From contig JAEWJB010000188.1 of assembly GCA_023386795.1 (NCBI GenBank), positions 101,509-165,508 of the forward strand: DNA of 64,000 nucleotides, read 5' to 3'. This stretch comes from Pseudomonadota bacterium (lineage in GTDB: Bacteria; Pseudomonadota; Gammaproteobacteria; Xanthomonadales; Xanthomonadaceae). A program made the translations under genes and the position numbers. The notes under the pieces are model-generated. The model was not told the DNA's origin. It did not search any database and saw only the letters and a program-made list of their open reading frames with translations. Position 1 is the first letter of the stretch; the number at the start of each line of letters is the position of its first letter. Shown in pieces: positions 42,473 through 50,941 of the stretch.

Positions 42473-43807
42473 ATGTCCCACGACGCCACCCCGGTGAAGA
42501 CCCGCTGGCCCGCTGCCGCGCCGAGCCTGGGCGAGATGCACCGCAGCGTGCCGGTGCCGACCGGCGGGCGCTGGTGGCACCGGCTGTTCGCGTTCCTGGG
42601 CCCTGGCTACATGGTATCGGTGGGCTACATGGACCCGGGCAACTGGGCCACCGACATCGCCGGCGGCGCGCATTTCGGTTACCTGCTGCTTTCGGTGATC
42701 CTGCTCTCCAACGTGATGGCCATCGTGCTGCAGGCGCTCTCGGCGCGGCTGGGCATCGGCAGCGGCCTGGACCTGGCGCAGGCCTGCCGCGCGAACTACT
42801 CGCGCCCGGTGAATCTCGCGCTGTGGGGCATCTGCGAGGCGGCGATCATCGCCTGCGACCTGGCCGAAGTGATCGGCACCGCGATCGCCTTGAAGCTGCT
42901 GTTCGGCATCCCGCTGCTGTGGGGCGCGGTGATCACCGCGGTAGACGTGGTGATCGTGCTATTCCTGATGAACCGCGGCTTCCGCGCGCTGGAGGCGTTC
43001 GTCATCGCCCTGCTGGCGATCATCTTCGCGTGCTTCGCCGTGCAGATCGCGCTCGCCGCCCCGCCGGTGGCCGAGGTGCTGGGCGGCTTCATCCCCCGCG
43101 CGCAGGTGGTGACGGACCCCACCGCCCTGTACATCGCCATCGGCATCCTCGGCGCCACGGTGATGCCGCACAACCTCTACCTTCATTCGTCCATCGTGCA
43201 GACGCGCGCTTTCCCGCGCACCGACGAGGGCCGCCGCTCGGCGCTGCGCTGGACGGTCACCGACAGCACGCTGGCGCTGATGCTGGCGCTGTGCATCAAT
43301 GCGGCCATCCTGATCCTGGCAGCAGCAGTGTTCCATGCCAACGGCCGCTTCGACGTGCAGGAGATCGAGCAGGCTTACGAGCTGCTGGCCCCGATGCTCG
43401 GTGTTGGCCTGGCCTCCACCCTGTTCGCCGTCGCCTTGCTTGCCTCGGGCATCAACTCCACGGTCACCGCCACGCTGGCCGGACAGATCGTGATGGAAGG
43501 CTTCCTGCACCTGCGGCTCAAGCCGTGGATGCGTCGGCTGCTCACGCGCGGCATCGCCATCGTGCCGGTCGTGGTGGTCACCGCGTTGTATGGCGATGAA
43601 GGTACCGCGCGGCTGCTGGTACTGAGCCAGGTGATCCTCTCGATGCAGCTGCCGTTCGCGGTGGTGCCGCTGGTGCGCTTCGTGTCGGACCGCAAGCTGA
43701 TGGGCGCACTGGTCGCCCCGCGCTGGCTGGTGCGCATCGCGTGGGGCATGGCGGCGCTGATCATCGCGCTCAACCTCAAGCTGCTGACCGACACCTTCCT
43801 GCACTGA
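42473..43807 (+). CDS. mntH: Nramp-family manganese transporter MntH
   Basis: A 444-aa proton-coupled Mn(II) importer with eleven or so membrane segments. The Nramp metal site is complete: DPGNWATDIAGG in TM1 and MPHNLYLHSS in TM6. The ATG at 42473 lies after the operator; an in-frame TTG at 42434 lies inside it and is rejected. Its promoter carries an MntR box, and mntR is divergent, so uptake should be shut off by manganese. Confidence 0.95.
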   Translation: MSHDATPVKTRWPAAAPSLGEMHRSVPVPTGGRWWHRLFAFLGPGYMVSVGYMDPGNWATDIAGGAHFGYLLLSVILLSNVMAIVLQALSARLGIGSGLDLAQACRANYSRPVNLALWGICEAAIIACDLAEVIGTAIALKLLFGIPLLWGAVITAVDVVIVLFLMNRGFRALEAFVIALLAIIFACFAVQIALAAPPVAEVLGGFIPRAQVVTDPTALYIAIGILGATVMPHNLYLHSSIVQTRAFPRTDEGRRSALRWTVTDSTLALMLALCINAAILILAAAVFHANGRFDVQEIEQAYELLAPMLGVGLASTLFAVALLASGINSTVTATLAGQIVMEGFLHLRLKPWMRRLLTRGIAIVPVVVVTALYGDEGTARLLVLSQVILSMQLPFAVVPLVRFVSDRKLMGALVAPRWLVRIAWGMAALIIALNLKLLTDTFLH

Positions 43808-43859
43808 GCCGCTGCCTTTGGCTACAGTACCGGCCTGGACCCCGGCCGGAGTTTCGAAG

Positions 43860-45065
43860 ATGCCCGCTTCCCTGCCCGCCGACGCCCTGCTGCGCCATCG
43901 CGACGGGCACCACGCGCGGGTCACGTATGTCGAGCTGTTCTTCGACCTGGTCTACGTGTTCGCGGTAACGCAGGTCAGCCACCTGCTGCTGCATCACCTC
44001 GATGCGCTCGGCGCGTTGCAGACGCTGATCGTCTGGTTCGCGGTATGGTTGGGTTGGCAGTACACCTGTTGGGCCAGCAACTGGTTCGACCCGGACAAAC
44101 CGGCGATTCGCGGGCTGATGTTCGCGATGATGCTGCTGGCGATGCTGATGGCCGCGGCGATTCCGGAAGCGTTCGGCGAACGCGCGCTGGTGTTTGCCGG
44201 CAGCTATGTGGCAATCCAGTTCGGGCGCACCGTCTACCTGCGCTGGCTGCTGCGTGGCGGGCACGCGCTGGCCCCGAACTACAGCCGCATGGTCGGCTGG
44301 CTGGGGATCGCGGCGGTGTTCTGGATCGCCGGTGCGCTGGCGCCGTCGCTGCCATGGCGGATGGGGCTGTGGATCGTGGCCATCGCATGCGAATACACCT
44401 CGCCGATGTTCGGCTTTGCCCTGCCCGTCCTCGGGCGTTCGCGCACCGCGGAGTGGACCATCGAAGGCGGGCACCTCGCCGAGCGCTGCCAGCTGTTCGT
44501 GATCGTGGCGTTGGGTGAAACCCTGCTCGCCAGCGGCGCCACCCTGGCCGACAGCACGCAATGGCGCGCCGATGTCCTCTCCGCCCTGGCGGCGACCTTC
44601 TTCGGAACCCTCGCCCTGTGGTGGCTTTACTTCGGTACATCCAGTGATGCCGCGACGCGTCGCATCACGCTTTCGGACGACCCGGGCCGGCTCGGCGCGC
44701 AATTCCACTACGTCCACGCGATCCTGGTGGCCGGCATCATCGTCAACGCGGTCGGCAACGACCTCGTGCTCGCACATCCGCATGGGCACCCGGATGCCGG
44801 GCAGGTCGGCGCGCTGCTGGCGGGCCCGGCGATCTACCTGCTGGGCAGCGCGGTGTACAAGCGCGTGGTTTATGGCCGGTGGCCGCGCTCGCACCTGCTG
44901 GCCGCGCTGCTGCTGGTGGCGTTGGCGCCGTGGGCGTCGCGTTTCGAGTTGCTGACCTTGGGCTGGACGACCACCGTGCTGCTGGCGGTCATCGGCTTGT
45001 GGGAGATGCGCGCCGCAACCCGTCACCTCCGCGCACACCCCGCTCCAGGCACGATGGGCAACTAG
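43860..45065 (+). CDS. Low temperature requirement A (LtrA) family membrane protein
   Basis: A 401-aa polytopic inner-membrane protein with about ten to eleven hydrophobic segments. The N-terminal HHARVTYVELFFDLVYVFAV and the central HLAERCQLFVIVALGETLLA are the LtrA signatures. LtrA proteins were named from a Listeria cold-growth mutant; their molecular role remains uncertain. The ATG at 43860 is the family start. Its stop codon overlaps the convergent LysR-type gene's stop in a shared CTAG. Confidence 0.9.
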   Translation: MPASLPADALLRHRDGHHARVTYVELFFDLVYVFAVTQVSHLLLHHLDALGALQTLIVWFAVWLGWQYTCWASNWFDPDKPAIRGLMFAMMLLAMLMAAAIPEAFGERALVFAGSYVAIQFGRTVYLRWLLRGGHALAPNYSRMVGWLGIAAVFWIAGALAPSLPWRMGLWIVAIACEYTSPMFGFALPVLGRSRTAEWTIEGGHLAERCQLFVIVALGETLLASGATLADSTQWRADVLSALAATFFGTLALWWLYFGTSSDAATRRITLSDDPGRLGAQFHYVHAILVAGIIVNAVGNDLVLAHPHGHPDAGQVGALLAGPAIYLLGSAVYKRVVYGRWPRSHLLAALLLVALAPWASRFELLTLGWTTTVLLAVIGLWEMRAATRHLRAHPAPGTMGN

Positions 45066-45925
45066 GCCGGCGCCGCGCTGCCCAACATCTCGTCCGCCAG
45101 GTCCAGCATGGCTCTCAGCCGGTCCATGTGCCTGAGGTCCTGGTGGTATCCCACCCAGATGTCCCTGGCCGGCGGCATGCCCAGGGTCTCGATGCGCAGC
45201 AGTCCCGCCGTGCCATCGCCCAACGGCCGCGGGAGTACCGCGACACCCCGCCCGCGCAGGCACATCTGTGCCTGCACGCTGCGGCTGGTGCTGGTGAACA
45301 CGCGCGGCGACCCGGGAAATCTCTCGATGAGCCAGGCCACGTCAGGAAAATGGCTCTGCGCGGCATTCATCAGGATGAGCCCCACGGAGGCTGGGTCATC
45401 TTTCGCCGCCGCAACCACCTCCGCCGTTGCATACACGCCATAGTGCATTGTCATCAGCCGGCGCTGGACGATGTCGGGCTCGCTGAAAGGCACGATCCGA
45501 AAAGCAACGTCCGCCTCTCGACGGGAAAGATCCAGGAGGCGATAGCTGGCGATGACTTCAGGCACCACAGCCGGGTGAAGCCGCCCCATCTCCACGAAGA
45601 CGGGCGCAAGAACGAAGGCTGCGAACCAGTCCGCTGAAGATACCCGGAGGATTCCTTCGAGCCTTGCATGGTTTCCCGCCAGGCGACGCTCCATGGACAG
45701 CGCCGCGCTTTCCATGGACTCCGCCAGCGCCAGCACGCCATCCCCCGCATCCGTGAGCACCAGGCCATCCCGGGTCCGGCGGAAGAGCGGCTGCTCGGCT
45801 TCTTCTTCAAGCGCCTTGATCCGCCTGCCCACCGTGGGGTGGCTCACGCCCAGGCGTCGCGCCGCTTCGCCCAAGGAGCCCGCGCGCGCGACGGCGAGGA
45901 AGATCCTGACGTCGCTCCATTCCAT
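45062..45925 (-). CDS. LysR-family transcriptional regulator
   Basis: A 287-aa LysR-type regulator: winged helix-turn-helix at residues 1-60 (SLGEAARRLGVSHPTVGRRI, then ALEEEAEQPLFRRTRDGL) and a periplasmic-binding-like effector domain. The ATG at 45925 begins EWSDVRIFLAV, the normal N-terminus. It diverges from an MFS exporter gene over a 220-bp region that contains an ATAT-N9-ATAT pair (45946-45962), a possible binding site, so it probably controls that exporter. The inducer is unknown. Confidence 0.92.
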   Translation of the reverse strand: MEWSDVRIFLAVARAGSLGEAARRLGVSHPTVGRRIKALEEEAEQPLFRRTRDGLVLTDAGDGVLALAESMESAALSMERRLAGNHARLEGILRVSSADWFAAFVLAPVFVEMGRLHPAVVPEVIASYRLLDLSRREADVAFRIVPFSEPDIVQRRLMTMHYGVYATAEVVAAAKDDPASVGLILMNAAQSHFPDVAWLIERFPGSPRVFTSTSRSVQAQMCLRGRGVAVLPRPLGDGTAGLLRIETLGMPPARDIWVGYHQDLRHMDRLRAMLDLADEMLGSAAPA

Positions 45926-46145
45926 CGCCCCGCCCACCCGTTCAAATATGTACGCGGAATATGCAGGAGTGGCAGTACACAAACAATACTGAGAGTCGCA
46001 ACATGCCTGCCCTTGCCAGGGCGGCTGGTTGCAAGAGCCGCCGGGCGATGAATGACCAGTCGCATCGATGACCGGCGAACGCACCGTGGCCCCGGAACGG
46101 GCTGAGTGTCGCTTCGCCCACGCTCTCCAGAAAAAGGTTCTCCCG

Positions 46146-47579
46146 ATGAACGCATCACTCGCAGGCTCGGACCCGAGGAGCCCGGACGCAAGGCGCTGGC
46201 TGGCTCTGGCCGTGCTGCTCATGGGAACGCTGCTGCCGCCCCTGGACTTCTTCATCGTCAATGTAGCGCTGCCGGCCATTCGGCAGGACCTGCATGCCTC
46301 GCCGGACGTGTCCCAGTTGGTGGTATCGGTGTACGCGACGGCCTATGCGGTCACGCTCGTGCTGGGTGGCCGGCTGGGTGACATATTTGGCCGAAAGCGA
46401 GCGTTCCTGGCGGGAATGATCGGCTTCGGGCTGACTTCTGCGCTGTGTGGGCTGGCCCCGTCGGCCGATGTGCTGGTGGCGGGGAGGTTGTTGCAGGGAA
46501 TCTCGGCTGCCGTGATGGCACCGCAGTCGCTCGCCTTCATCCACGCGCTCTACCGGGCGAACGAGAAGAATCGTGCGCTCAGCTGGTACGGGGCGACGTT
46601 CGGAGTCGCTTCGGTAGCAGGCCAGCTCCTGGGTGGCCTGCTGATCGCCACGAATCCATGGAACCTGGGCTGGCGCAGCGTCTTCCTGGTCAACATCCCG
46701 GTCATCGCCGTCGCGCTTCCCGCGGCGCTCATCCTGCTTCCCGAGCGCAAGGCGTCCCATCCAGATCGCCTGGACATGGCCGGCGCGGCCCTGCTCGCGG
46801 TGGGATTGCTTGCGCTGGTGATCCCGCTCATCGAGGGGCGCGAGCGCGGCTGGCCGCTGTGGAGCCTGGGCATTCTCGCCCTGGCGCCCATCCTGCTGGC
46901 GGCCTTCTGGCACCACCAGAAAGCGCGGGAAAACTCGGGGGACTCGCCCTTGGTGTCTCCCGCGGCGCTTTCATCGCGCACCCTGCGGCGCACCCTCTTG
47001 GCGACCCTGTTCTTCTACGCACTCGCGGCCTTCTTCCTGACCTTTTCGGTCTACCAGCAAGCGGGGCTGGGGCGCAGCCCCTTGGCTGCGGGTATCGCGG
47101 TGCTGCCTGTCGGTATCGGACTGCTCTGCGGCGCCTTGGGGGGCCCGCAGGTCGCGCGATGGCTTCATGCGCGCACGGCGGCTTTCGCCATGGGCCTGGA
47201 AGCATTCGGGCTGGCGCTCACCGCGATCCTCGTGGCACTCGCCATGCCATTGTGGCTACCTGTTCCTCTGGCCCTGATAGGCGTTGGGCAAGGCATCGCG
47301 CACCCGGCCCTTGTAAGGCTCAACGTCGACCAGGTGGAAGCGAAGTGGGCCGGGCTCGCGGCCGGAGTCGTGAGCGCCGTGCTGCAAATCAGCGCCGCGC
47401 TGTCGGTCGCCCTGGTGGGCGGTGTGTTCTTCTCGATGGTGCCCGACGGTGCGAGCGCGGAACAAGTCGCCAGCGGATTCTCTGTAGCGTCGATCATCAT
47501 GGCGGCTGCGTTGGCAGTCGCAGCTGCCCTCAGCTGGCGGCGGGAGGTCATCGTCCCTATGAAATGCGAGCTGCGCTGA
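46146..47579 (+). CDS. MFS drug efflux transporter (DHA2, 14 TM type)
   Basis: A 477-aa exporter with about fourteen membrane segments. Motif C-like features occur in TM5 (GVASVAGQLLGGLLI), motif D1-like DFFIVNVALPAIRQDL in TM1, and the loop 2-3 motif GGRLGDIFGRKR. This pattern is that of DHA2/EmrB-type multidrug or quaternary-compound exporters. The ATG at 46146 has AAAGG upstream; the longer frame from 46068 is less likely. It is divergent from the LysR-type gene, its likely regulator. The substrate is not predictable. Confidence 0.9.
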   Translation: MNASLAGSDPRSPDARRWLALAVLLMGTLLPPLDFFIVNVALPAIRQDLHASPDVSQLVVSVYATAYAVTLVLGGRLGDIFGRKRAFLAGMIGFGLTSALCGLAPSADVLVAGRLLQGISAAVMAPQSLAFIHALYRANEKNRALSWYGATFGVASVAGQLLGGLLIATNPWNLGWRSVFLVNIPVIAVALPAALILLPERKASHPDRLDMAGAALLAVGLLALVIPLIEGRERGWPLWSLGILALAPILLAAFWHHQKARENSGDSPLVSPAALSSRTLRRTLLATLFFYALAAFFLTFSVYQQAGLGRSPLAAGIAVLPVGIGLLCGALGGPQVARWLHARTAAFAMGLEAFGLALTAILVALAMPLWLPVPLALIGVGQGIAHPALVRLNVDQVEAKWAGLAAGVVSAVLQISAALSVALVGGVFFSMVPDGASAEQVASGFSVASIIMAAALAVAAALSWRREVIVPMKCELR

Positions 47580-47612
47580 GACACGCGCGCGGCGCCATGG
47601 CACTGCGGAGCA

Positions 47613-48053
47613 TCAGCCGCGTGCGGCGGGGCTGCTCGCAACCTCTGGAACACGCTTCGAAGACGTCTTGCGCGTCGTGGCGGCCGGCGCGGCGTCGCAC
47701 TGCGCTTCCATCGGCGGCAGGTGCTGCTGGTCCGCGCGATATCGCTCACCCCATTCGCGGAGACTGAGCATCACCGGCGCGAGGGTGCGCGCCAGCGGCG
47801 TGGCCTCGTACTCCACACGCGGTGGCACTTCTGCATACACATGGCGAATGATCAATCCGTCCGCCTCCAGTTCGCGCAACTGCAGTGTCAGCATGCGCTG
47901 GGTGGCGCTGGGGATGAGCCGCGTCAGCTCCATGAAACGCTTCTTGCCGGTCAACACATGGAACAGCAGCAGCGGCTTCCACACGCCGCCGATGATCGAG
48001 AGCGTCAGCTCCACCGCACAGCCGCTTTTGGGGTCCAGTCGTTTCGGGCGCAT
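47613..48053 (-). CDS. HxlR-family transcriptional regulator
   Basis: A 146-aa winged-helix regulator of the HxlR/MarR-like group: CAVELTLSIIGGVWKPLLLF at the N-terminus, GKKRFMELTRLIPSATQRML in the recognition region, and RVEYEATPLARTLAPVM in the wing. A single Cys near residue 12 is typical of redox- or aldehyde-sensing members. The C-terminal 35 residues are low-complexity. It diverges from an MDR reductase and SDR pair and most likely regulates them through the repeats at 48083-48108. Confidence 0.92.
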   Translation of the reverse strand: MRPKRLDPKSGCAVELTLSIIGGVWKPLLLFHVLTGKKRFMELTRLIPSATQRMLTLQLRELEADGLIIRHVYAEVPPRVEYEATPLARTLAPVMLSLREWGERYRADQQHLPPMEAQCDAAPAATTRKTSSKRVPEVASSPAARG

Positions 48054-48082
48054 GATGATGCTCGGCAGGTGCCCATAGGCAC

Positions 48083-48108
48083 ATAATTGATAGTACCAGC
48101 GATAATTG
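48083..48108. promoter_or_regulatory. ATAATTG direct repeats between HxlR-type and reductase genes
   Basis: ATAATTG occurs at 48083-48089 and 48102-48108, 19 bp start to start (about two helical turns). It lies in the 123-bp AT-rich divergent region, upstream of the likely reductase promoter. It is a plausible HxlR binding site, by position only. Confidence 0.45.
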
Positions 48109-48115
48109 TGCGTTC

Positions 48116-48144
48116 TTACGACGAACGCAGTACGGACCTATAGT
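48116..48144 (+). promoter_or_regulatory. Probable promoter of the reductase-SDR operon
   Basis: A good -10 TATAGT (48139-48144) is 17 bp from a weak -35 TTACGA (48116-48121), 32 bp before the GTG start. The direct repeats lie just upstream. Confidence 0.45.
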
Positions 48145-48176
48145 CGCATCCGCTTCCCCAAGAAGGAAATGGTGCC

Positions 48177-49163
48177 GTGTCATTCCGTGCAATCCTCGCC
48201 AACCGCGCCGAAGACGGCGCGATCCACGCCTCGCTCCAGACGCTTGAAGACAACGTGTTGTCCGAGGGCGGCGTGACGGTCGCCGTCGAGTGGTCGACCC
48301 TCAACTACAAGGATGCGGTGGCGCTGGCAGGCCCGCAGATCATCCAGAAATTCCCGCTGGTGCCCGGCATCGACTTCGCCGGCACGGTGCTGGATTCCCA
48401 AGACCCGCGTTACCAGCCGGGCGACAAGGTCGTGGCGACCGGATGGGGCTTGAGCCAGACACACCATGGCGGCTACGCACAGCGTGCGCGCGTGCCCGGC
48501 GATTGGTTGATCAAGCTTCCCGCGCCGCTGAGCACGCGCGATGCCATGGCGATCGGCACGGCGGGCTTCACCGCGATGCTGAGCGTGCTTGCGCTCGAAC
48601 ACGGCGGCGTGACGCCCGACCGCGGCGATATCCTGGTGACCGGCGCCTCCGGCGGCGTGGGCTCCATCGCCATCGTCCTGCTGGCCGCATTGGGCTACCG
48701 CGTGGTGGCGTCTACCGGCAAGCCGGACGAGGCCGACTACCTGCGCAAGCTGGGTGCGACGGACATCCTGGATCGCGCGCAGCTGTCGGCGGAAGACAAG
48801 CCGGTGGGACCGGAGCGCTGGGCAGGCGCGGTGGACTCGGTAGGTGGGCGCACCTTGGCCAACGTGCTGGCGCAGACCAAGTATCGCGGCACGGTGACGA
48901 CCTGCGGCTTCGTCGGCGGTGTGGATCTGCCCGCTACGGTATTGCCCTTCATCCTGCGCGGGGTCACGCTGGCCGGCATCGATTCGGTCAACGCGCCGCA
49001 CGCGCTGCGCGTGGAGGCATGGCGTCGCTTGGCCGAGCACCTGGACTTGGCGAAACTGGCCACGACGATCACCGAAGTGGGGCTGGCCGAGGTGTTCGGC
49101 GCAGCCGCCGAGATGCGGCAAGGCAAGGCCAGGGGCCGGACCCTGGTGGATGTGAACCGGTAA
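48177..49163 (+). CDS. Zinc-independent MDR oxidoreductase (AcuI/YhdH family)
   Basis: A 328-aa NADPH-dependent medium-chain reductase. The GroES-like half carries STLNYKDAVAL and PGIDFAGTV, and the Rossmann half carries VTGASGGVGSIAIVLLAALG with STGKPDEADYLRKLGA. These match AcuI/YhdH, which reduce acrylyl-CoA or other activated enones. There is no structural zinc cluster. The start is GTG at 48177, eight bases after AAGAAGGA. An SDR gene follows 33 bp downstream; the pair, facing an HxlR regulator, suggests detoxification of reactive carbonyls. Confidence 0.92.
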   Translation: MSFRAILANRAEDGAIHASLQTLEDNVLSEGGVTVAVEWSTLNYKDAVALAGPQIIQKFPLVPGIDFAGTVLDSQDPRYQPGDKVVATGWGLSQTHHGGYAQRARVPGDWLIKLPAPLSTRDAMAIGTAGFTAMLSVLALEHGGVTPDRGDILVTGASGGVGSIAIVLLAALGYRVVASTGKPDEADYLRKLGATDILDRAQLSAEDKPVGPERWAGAVDSVGGRTLANVLAQTKYRGTVTTCGFVGGVDLPATVLPFILRGVTLAGIDSVNAPHALRVEAWRRLAEHLDLAKLATTITEVGLAEVFGAAAEMRQGKARGRTLVDVNR

Positions 49164-49196
49164 GCCGCCACTCCCTTCTCGAACCCCGGAGCCCTC

Positions 49197-49985
49197 ATGA
49201 ACTCCTCCAAGCAAGTTGCCCTCATCACCGGCGCATCGGCCGGCATCGGCGCCACCTATGCCGAGCGCCTGGCAAAGCGCGGATACGCCCTGGTGCTGGT
49301 CGCACGCGATACACAGCGATTGGAAGCACTGGCCACGCACCTGCGCGAAACGTTCGATGTGGCGGTCGAGATTGCGCCGGCCGACCTGACGAAAGAAGAA
49401 GACCTCGCGCGAATCGAACAACGCCTGCAATCAGGCGATGTCACCCTGCTCGTCAACAACGCGGGCATGTCGCTGAAAGGCAGCCTGCTGGAAAACGGGC
49501 CGGACGCACTGGCGCGGATCATCGCGCTCAACGTCACCGCCCCTACCCGCCTCGCCGCTGCGGCGGCCAAGTCGTTCGTGCAGCGCGGGTCCGGTGCCAT
49601 CATCAACCTCTCCTCGGTGCTTGCACTCGCGCCGGAGATGTTCGAAGGCGTCTACAGCGGCACCAAGGCCTACCTGCTCAACCTCAGCCAGGCCATGGCC
49701 GCGCAGCTCGGTCCGCGCGGCGTCCATGTGCAGGCGGTGCTGCCCGGCGCCACGCGCACGGAAATCTGGGAGAAGGCCGGCCGCGACGTGAACGAGTTCC
49801 CGCCGGGCTTCCTGATGGAAGTAGATGCGATGGTCGATGCCGCGCTGGTGGGATTCGACCGGGGCGAGACGGTGACCATCCCACCCCTGCCCGATGAAGG
49901 CCAGTTCCTGGCCATGCAACAGGCGCGACTGGCGATGGCGCCGAATCTTTCGCGTAGTGAAGTGCCTGCCCGTTACCTGCGTTGA
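49197..49985 (+). CDS. Short-chain dehydrogenase/reductase
   Basis: A 262-aa classical SDR: cofactor motif TGASAGIGATYAERL, ARD after strand 2 (an Arg suggesting NADP preference), LVNNAGMSL, and the catalytic set Ser139/Ser140, Tyr153, Lys157 in YSGTKAYLL. It resembles the DltE/YqjQ-type group. The gene follows the AcuI-like reductase by 33 bp on the same strand, so it is presumably under the same HxlR regulation. The substrate is unknown. Confidence 0.9.
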   Translation: MNSSKQVALITGASAGIGATYAERLAKRGYALVLVARDTQRLEALATHLRETFDVAVEIAPADLTKEEDLARIEQRLQSGDVTLLVNNAGMSLKGSLLENGPDALARIIALNVTAPTRLAAAAAKSFVQRGSGAIINLSSVLALAPEMFEGVYSGTKAYLLNLSQAMAAQLGPRGVHVQAVLPGATRTEIWEKAGRDVNEFPPGFLMEVDAMVDAALVGFDRGETVTIPPLPDEGQFLAMQQARLAMAPNLSRSEVPARYLR

Positions 49986-50045
49986 CGGCAAACAAGCACT
50001 GTCCCGCACGATCCGAGCGCGGGACAGTGGGCGCGTCCGTCCGCC

Positions 50046-50510
50046 TCAGGCAGCCTTGGGCTTGGCGAATACATCCATGCCCTGCCCGGTTTCCAGCAGC
50101 GACTTCAGGCTCGACAGGACGATCGGCCAGCCCTGCTGGATGCCCTTGGCCATGCCACTGCCGGCTTCCAGTTCGCTGTGGGTGACCGTGAGCCGCACCA
50201 TGTCCTCATACGGCACGATGTCGAAGGCGACGCGGCTGTAGGCCTGCGGATCCTCCGCCTGCGACGCGTTGGCCCAGGTAATGACCAGCCGCGACGGCGG
50301 CGAATGCTCCACCACCTTGCCGACCAGTTGCACCGTGCGCTGCGCGTCGTCGCGCACGTGCTGCCAATCAGCGCCGGGCTGCCAGTCCGACACATTCTCA
50401 TGGCCCCAGTAACGGCGCGCGATCTCGGGCCGGGTAATGGCGTCGAACACCTTGTCGGGTGTGGAGCGGATATAGGTGACGTAGACGAAACTGATCTTCT
50501 CGGGATTCAT
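50046..50510 (-). CDS. SRPBCC/AHSA1-family protein
   Basis: A 154-aa START-like fold protein with the AHSA1 pattern: FVYVTYIRSTPDKVFDAITRPEIARRYWG at the start, VVEHSPPSRLVITW in the middle and a long C-terminal helix (GIQQGWPIVLSSLKSLLETG). These proteins bind hydrophobic ligands. I prefer the ATG at 50510 with AAGGAA nine bases upstream; the GTG at 50516 overlaps the ArsR-type stop (GTGA). It is the second gene of a two-gene operon with that repressor, a very common arrangement whose physiological role is poorly known. Confidence 0.9.
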   Translation of the reverse strand: MNPEKISFVYVTYIRSTPDKVFDAITRPEIARRYWGHENVSDWQPGADWQHVRDDAQRTVQLVGKVVEHSPPSRLVITWANASQAEDPQAYSRVAFDIVPYEDMVRLTVTHSELEAGSGMAKGIQQGWPIVLSSLKSLLETGQGMDVFAKPKAA

Positions 50511-50512
50511 GG

Positions 50513-50827
50513 TCACGTTCCTTCGAGTTCCTGTTTCAGGTCATGCAGCAGGCTCAGGCGCTGCTGTTCGAATTTGCGCACCCACCGTTCGTAGACCTCG
50601 TGCAGCGGCACGGGGTTGATGAAATGCAGCTTCTCGCGGCCGCGGCGCACCGCGCTCACCAAGTGGGCGTCTTCGAGGATCCCGATGTGCTGGGTTACCG
50701 ATTGCCGCGCCATGTCCAGGTGCTCGCACAACTGGCCGAGGGTCTGGCCGTTGCGCTCGCACAGCAGGTCCAGCACGCGGCGGCGGGTGGGATCTCCCAG
50801 TGCCTTGAAAACCTTGTCGGCGTCCAT
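50513..50827 (-). CDS. ArsR-family transcriptional repressor
   Basis: A 104-aa winged-helix repressor: VFKALGDPTRRRVLDLL, TLGQLCEHLDMARQSVTQHI and the wing AVRRGREKLHFIN, ending with ERWVRKFEQQRLSLL. No metal-binding Cys pair is present in helix 3, so it belongs to the SdpR-like, metal-independent branch. The ATG at 50827 is the domain start; the upstream frame would run through its promoter. A TTGACA/TATAGT promoter with a perfect inverted repeat lies just upstream, arguing for autoregulation. Coupled to the SRPBCC gene. Confidence 0.92.
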   Translation of the reverse strand: MDADKVFKALGDPTRRRVLDLLCERNGQTLGQLCEHLDMARQSVTQHIGILEDAHLVSAVRRGREKLHFINPVPLHEVYERWVRKFEQQRLSLLHDLKQELEGT

Positions 50828-50851
50828 TCGATGCGGTGGTGGGTGGGACGG

Positions 50852-50881
50852 ACTATATGCAGGCAAATGCCTGCATGTCAA
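50852..50881 (-). promoter_or_regulatory. ArsR-type promoter with operator in the spacer
   Basis: On the minus strand a consensus -35 TTGACA (50881-50876) and -10 TATAGT (50857-50852) are separated by 18 bp. The spacer is filled by the perfect inverted repeat ATGCAGGCA-AA-TGCCTGCAT (50857-50876). Repressor bound there would exclude polymerase. The start codon lies 25 bp downstream of the -10. Confidence 0.85.
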
Positions 50882-50909
50882 GCGGACGCAACAAGGCCGT
50901 GAAATGACG

Positions 50910-50932
50910 AAGGGCGCCTTGCGGCGCCCTTT
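50910..50932. terminator. Hairpin terminator after guaA
   Basis: A 9-bp perfect stem (AAGGGCGCC paired with GGCGCCCTT) with a TTGC loop lies 10 bp past the guaA stop. The T-rich tract follows on the plus strand; on the minus strand, the guaA direction, only a weak CGTCATTT tail follows. Confidence 0.65.
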
Positions 50933-50941
50933 CTTATTGCC

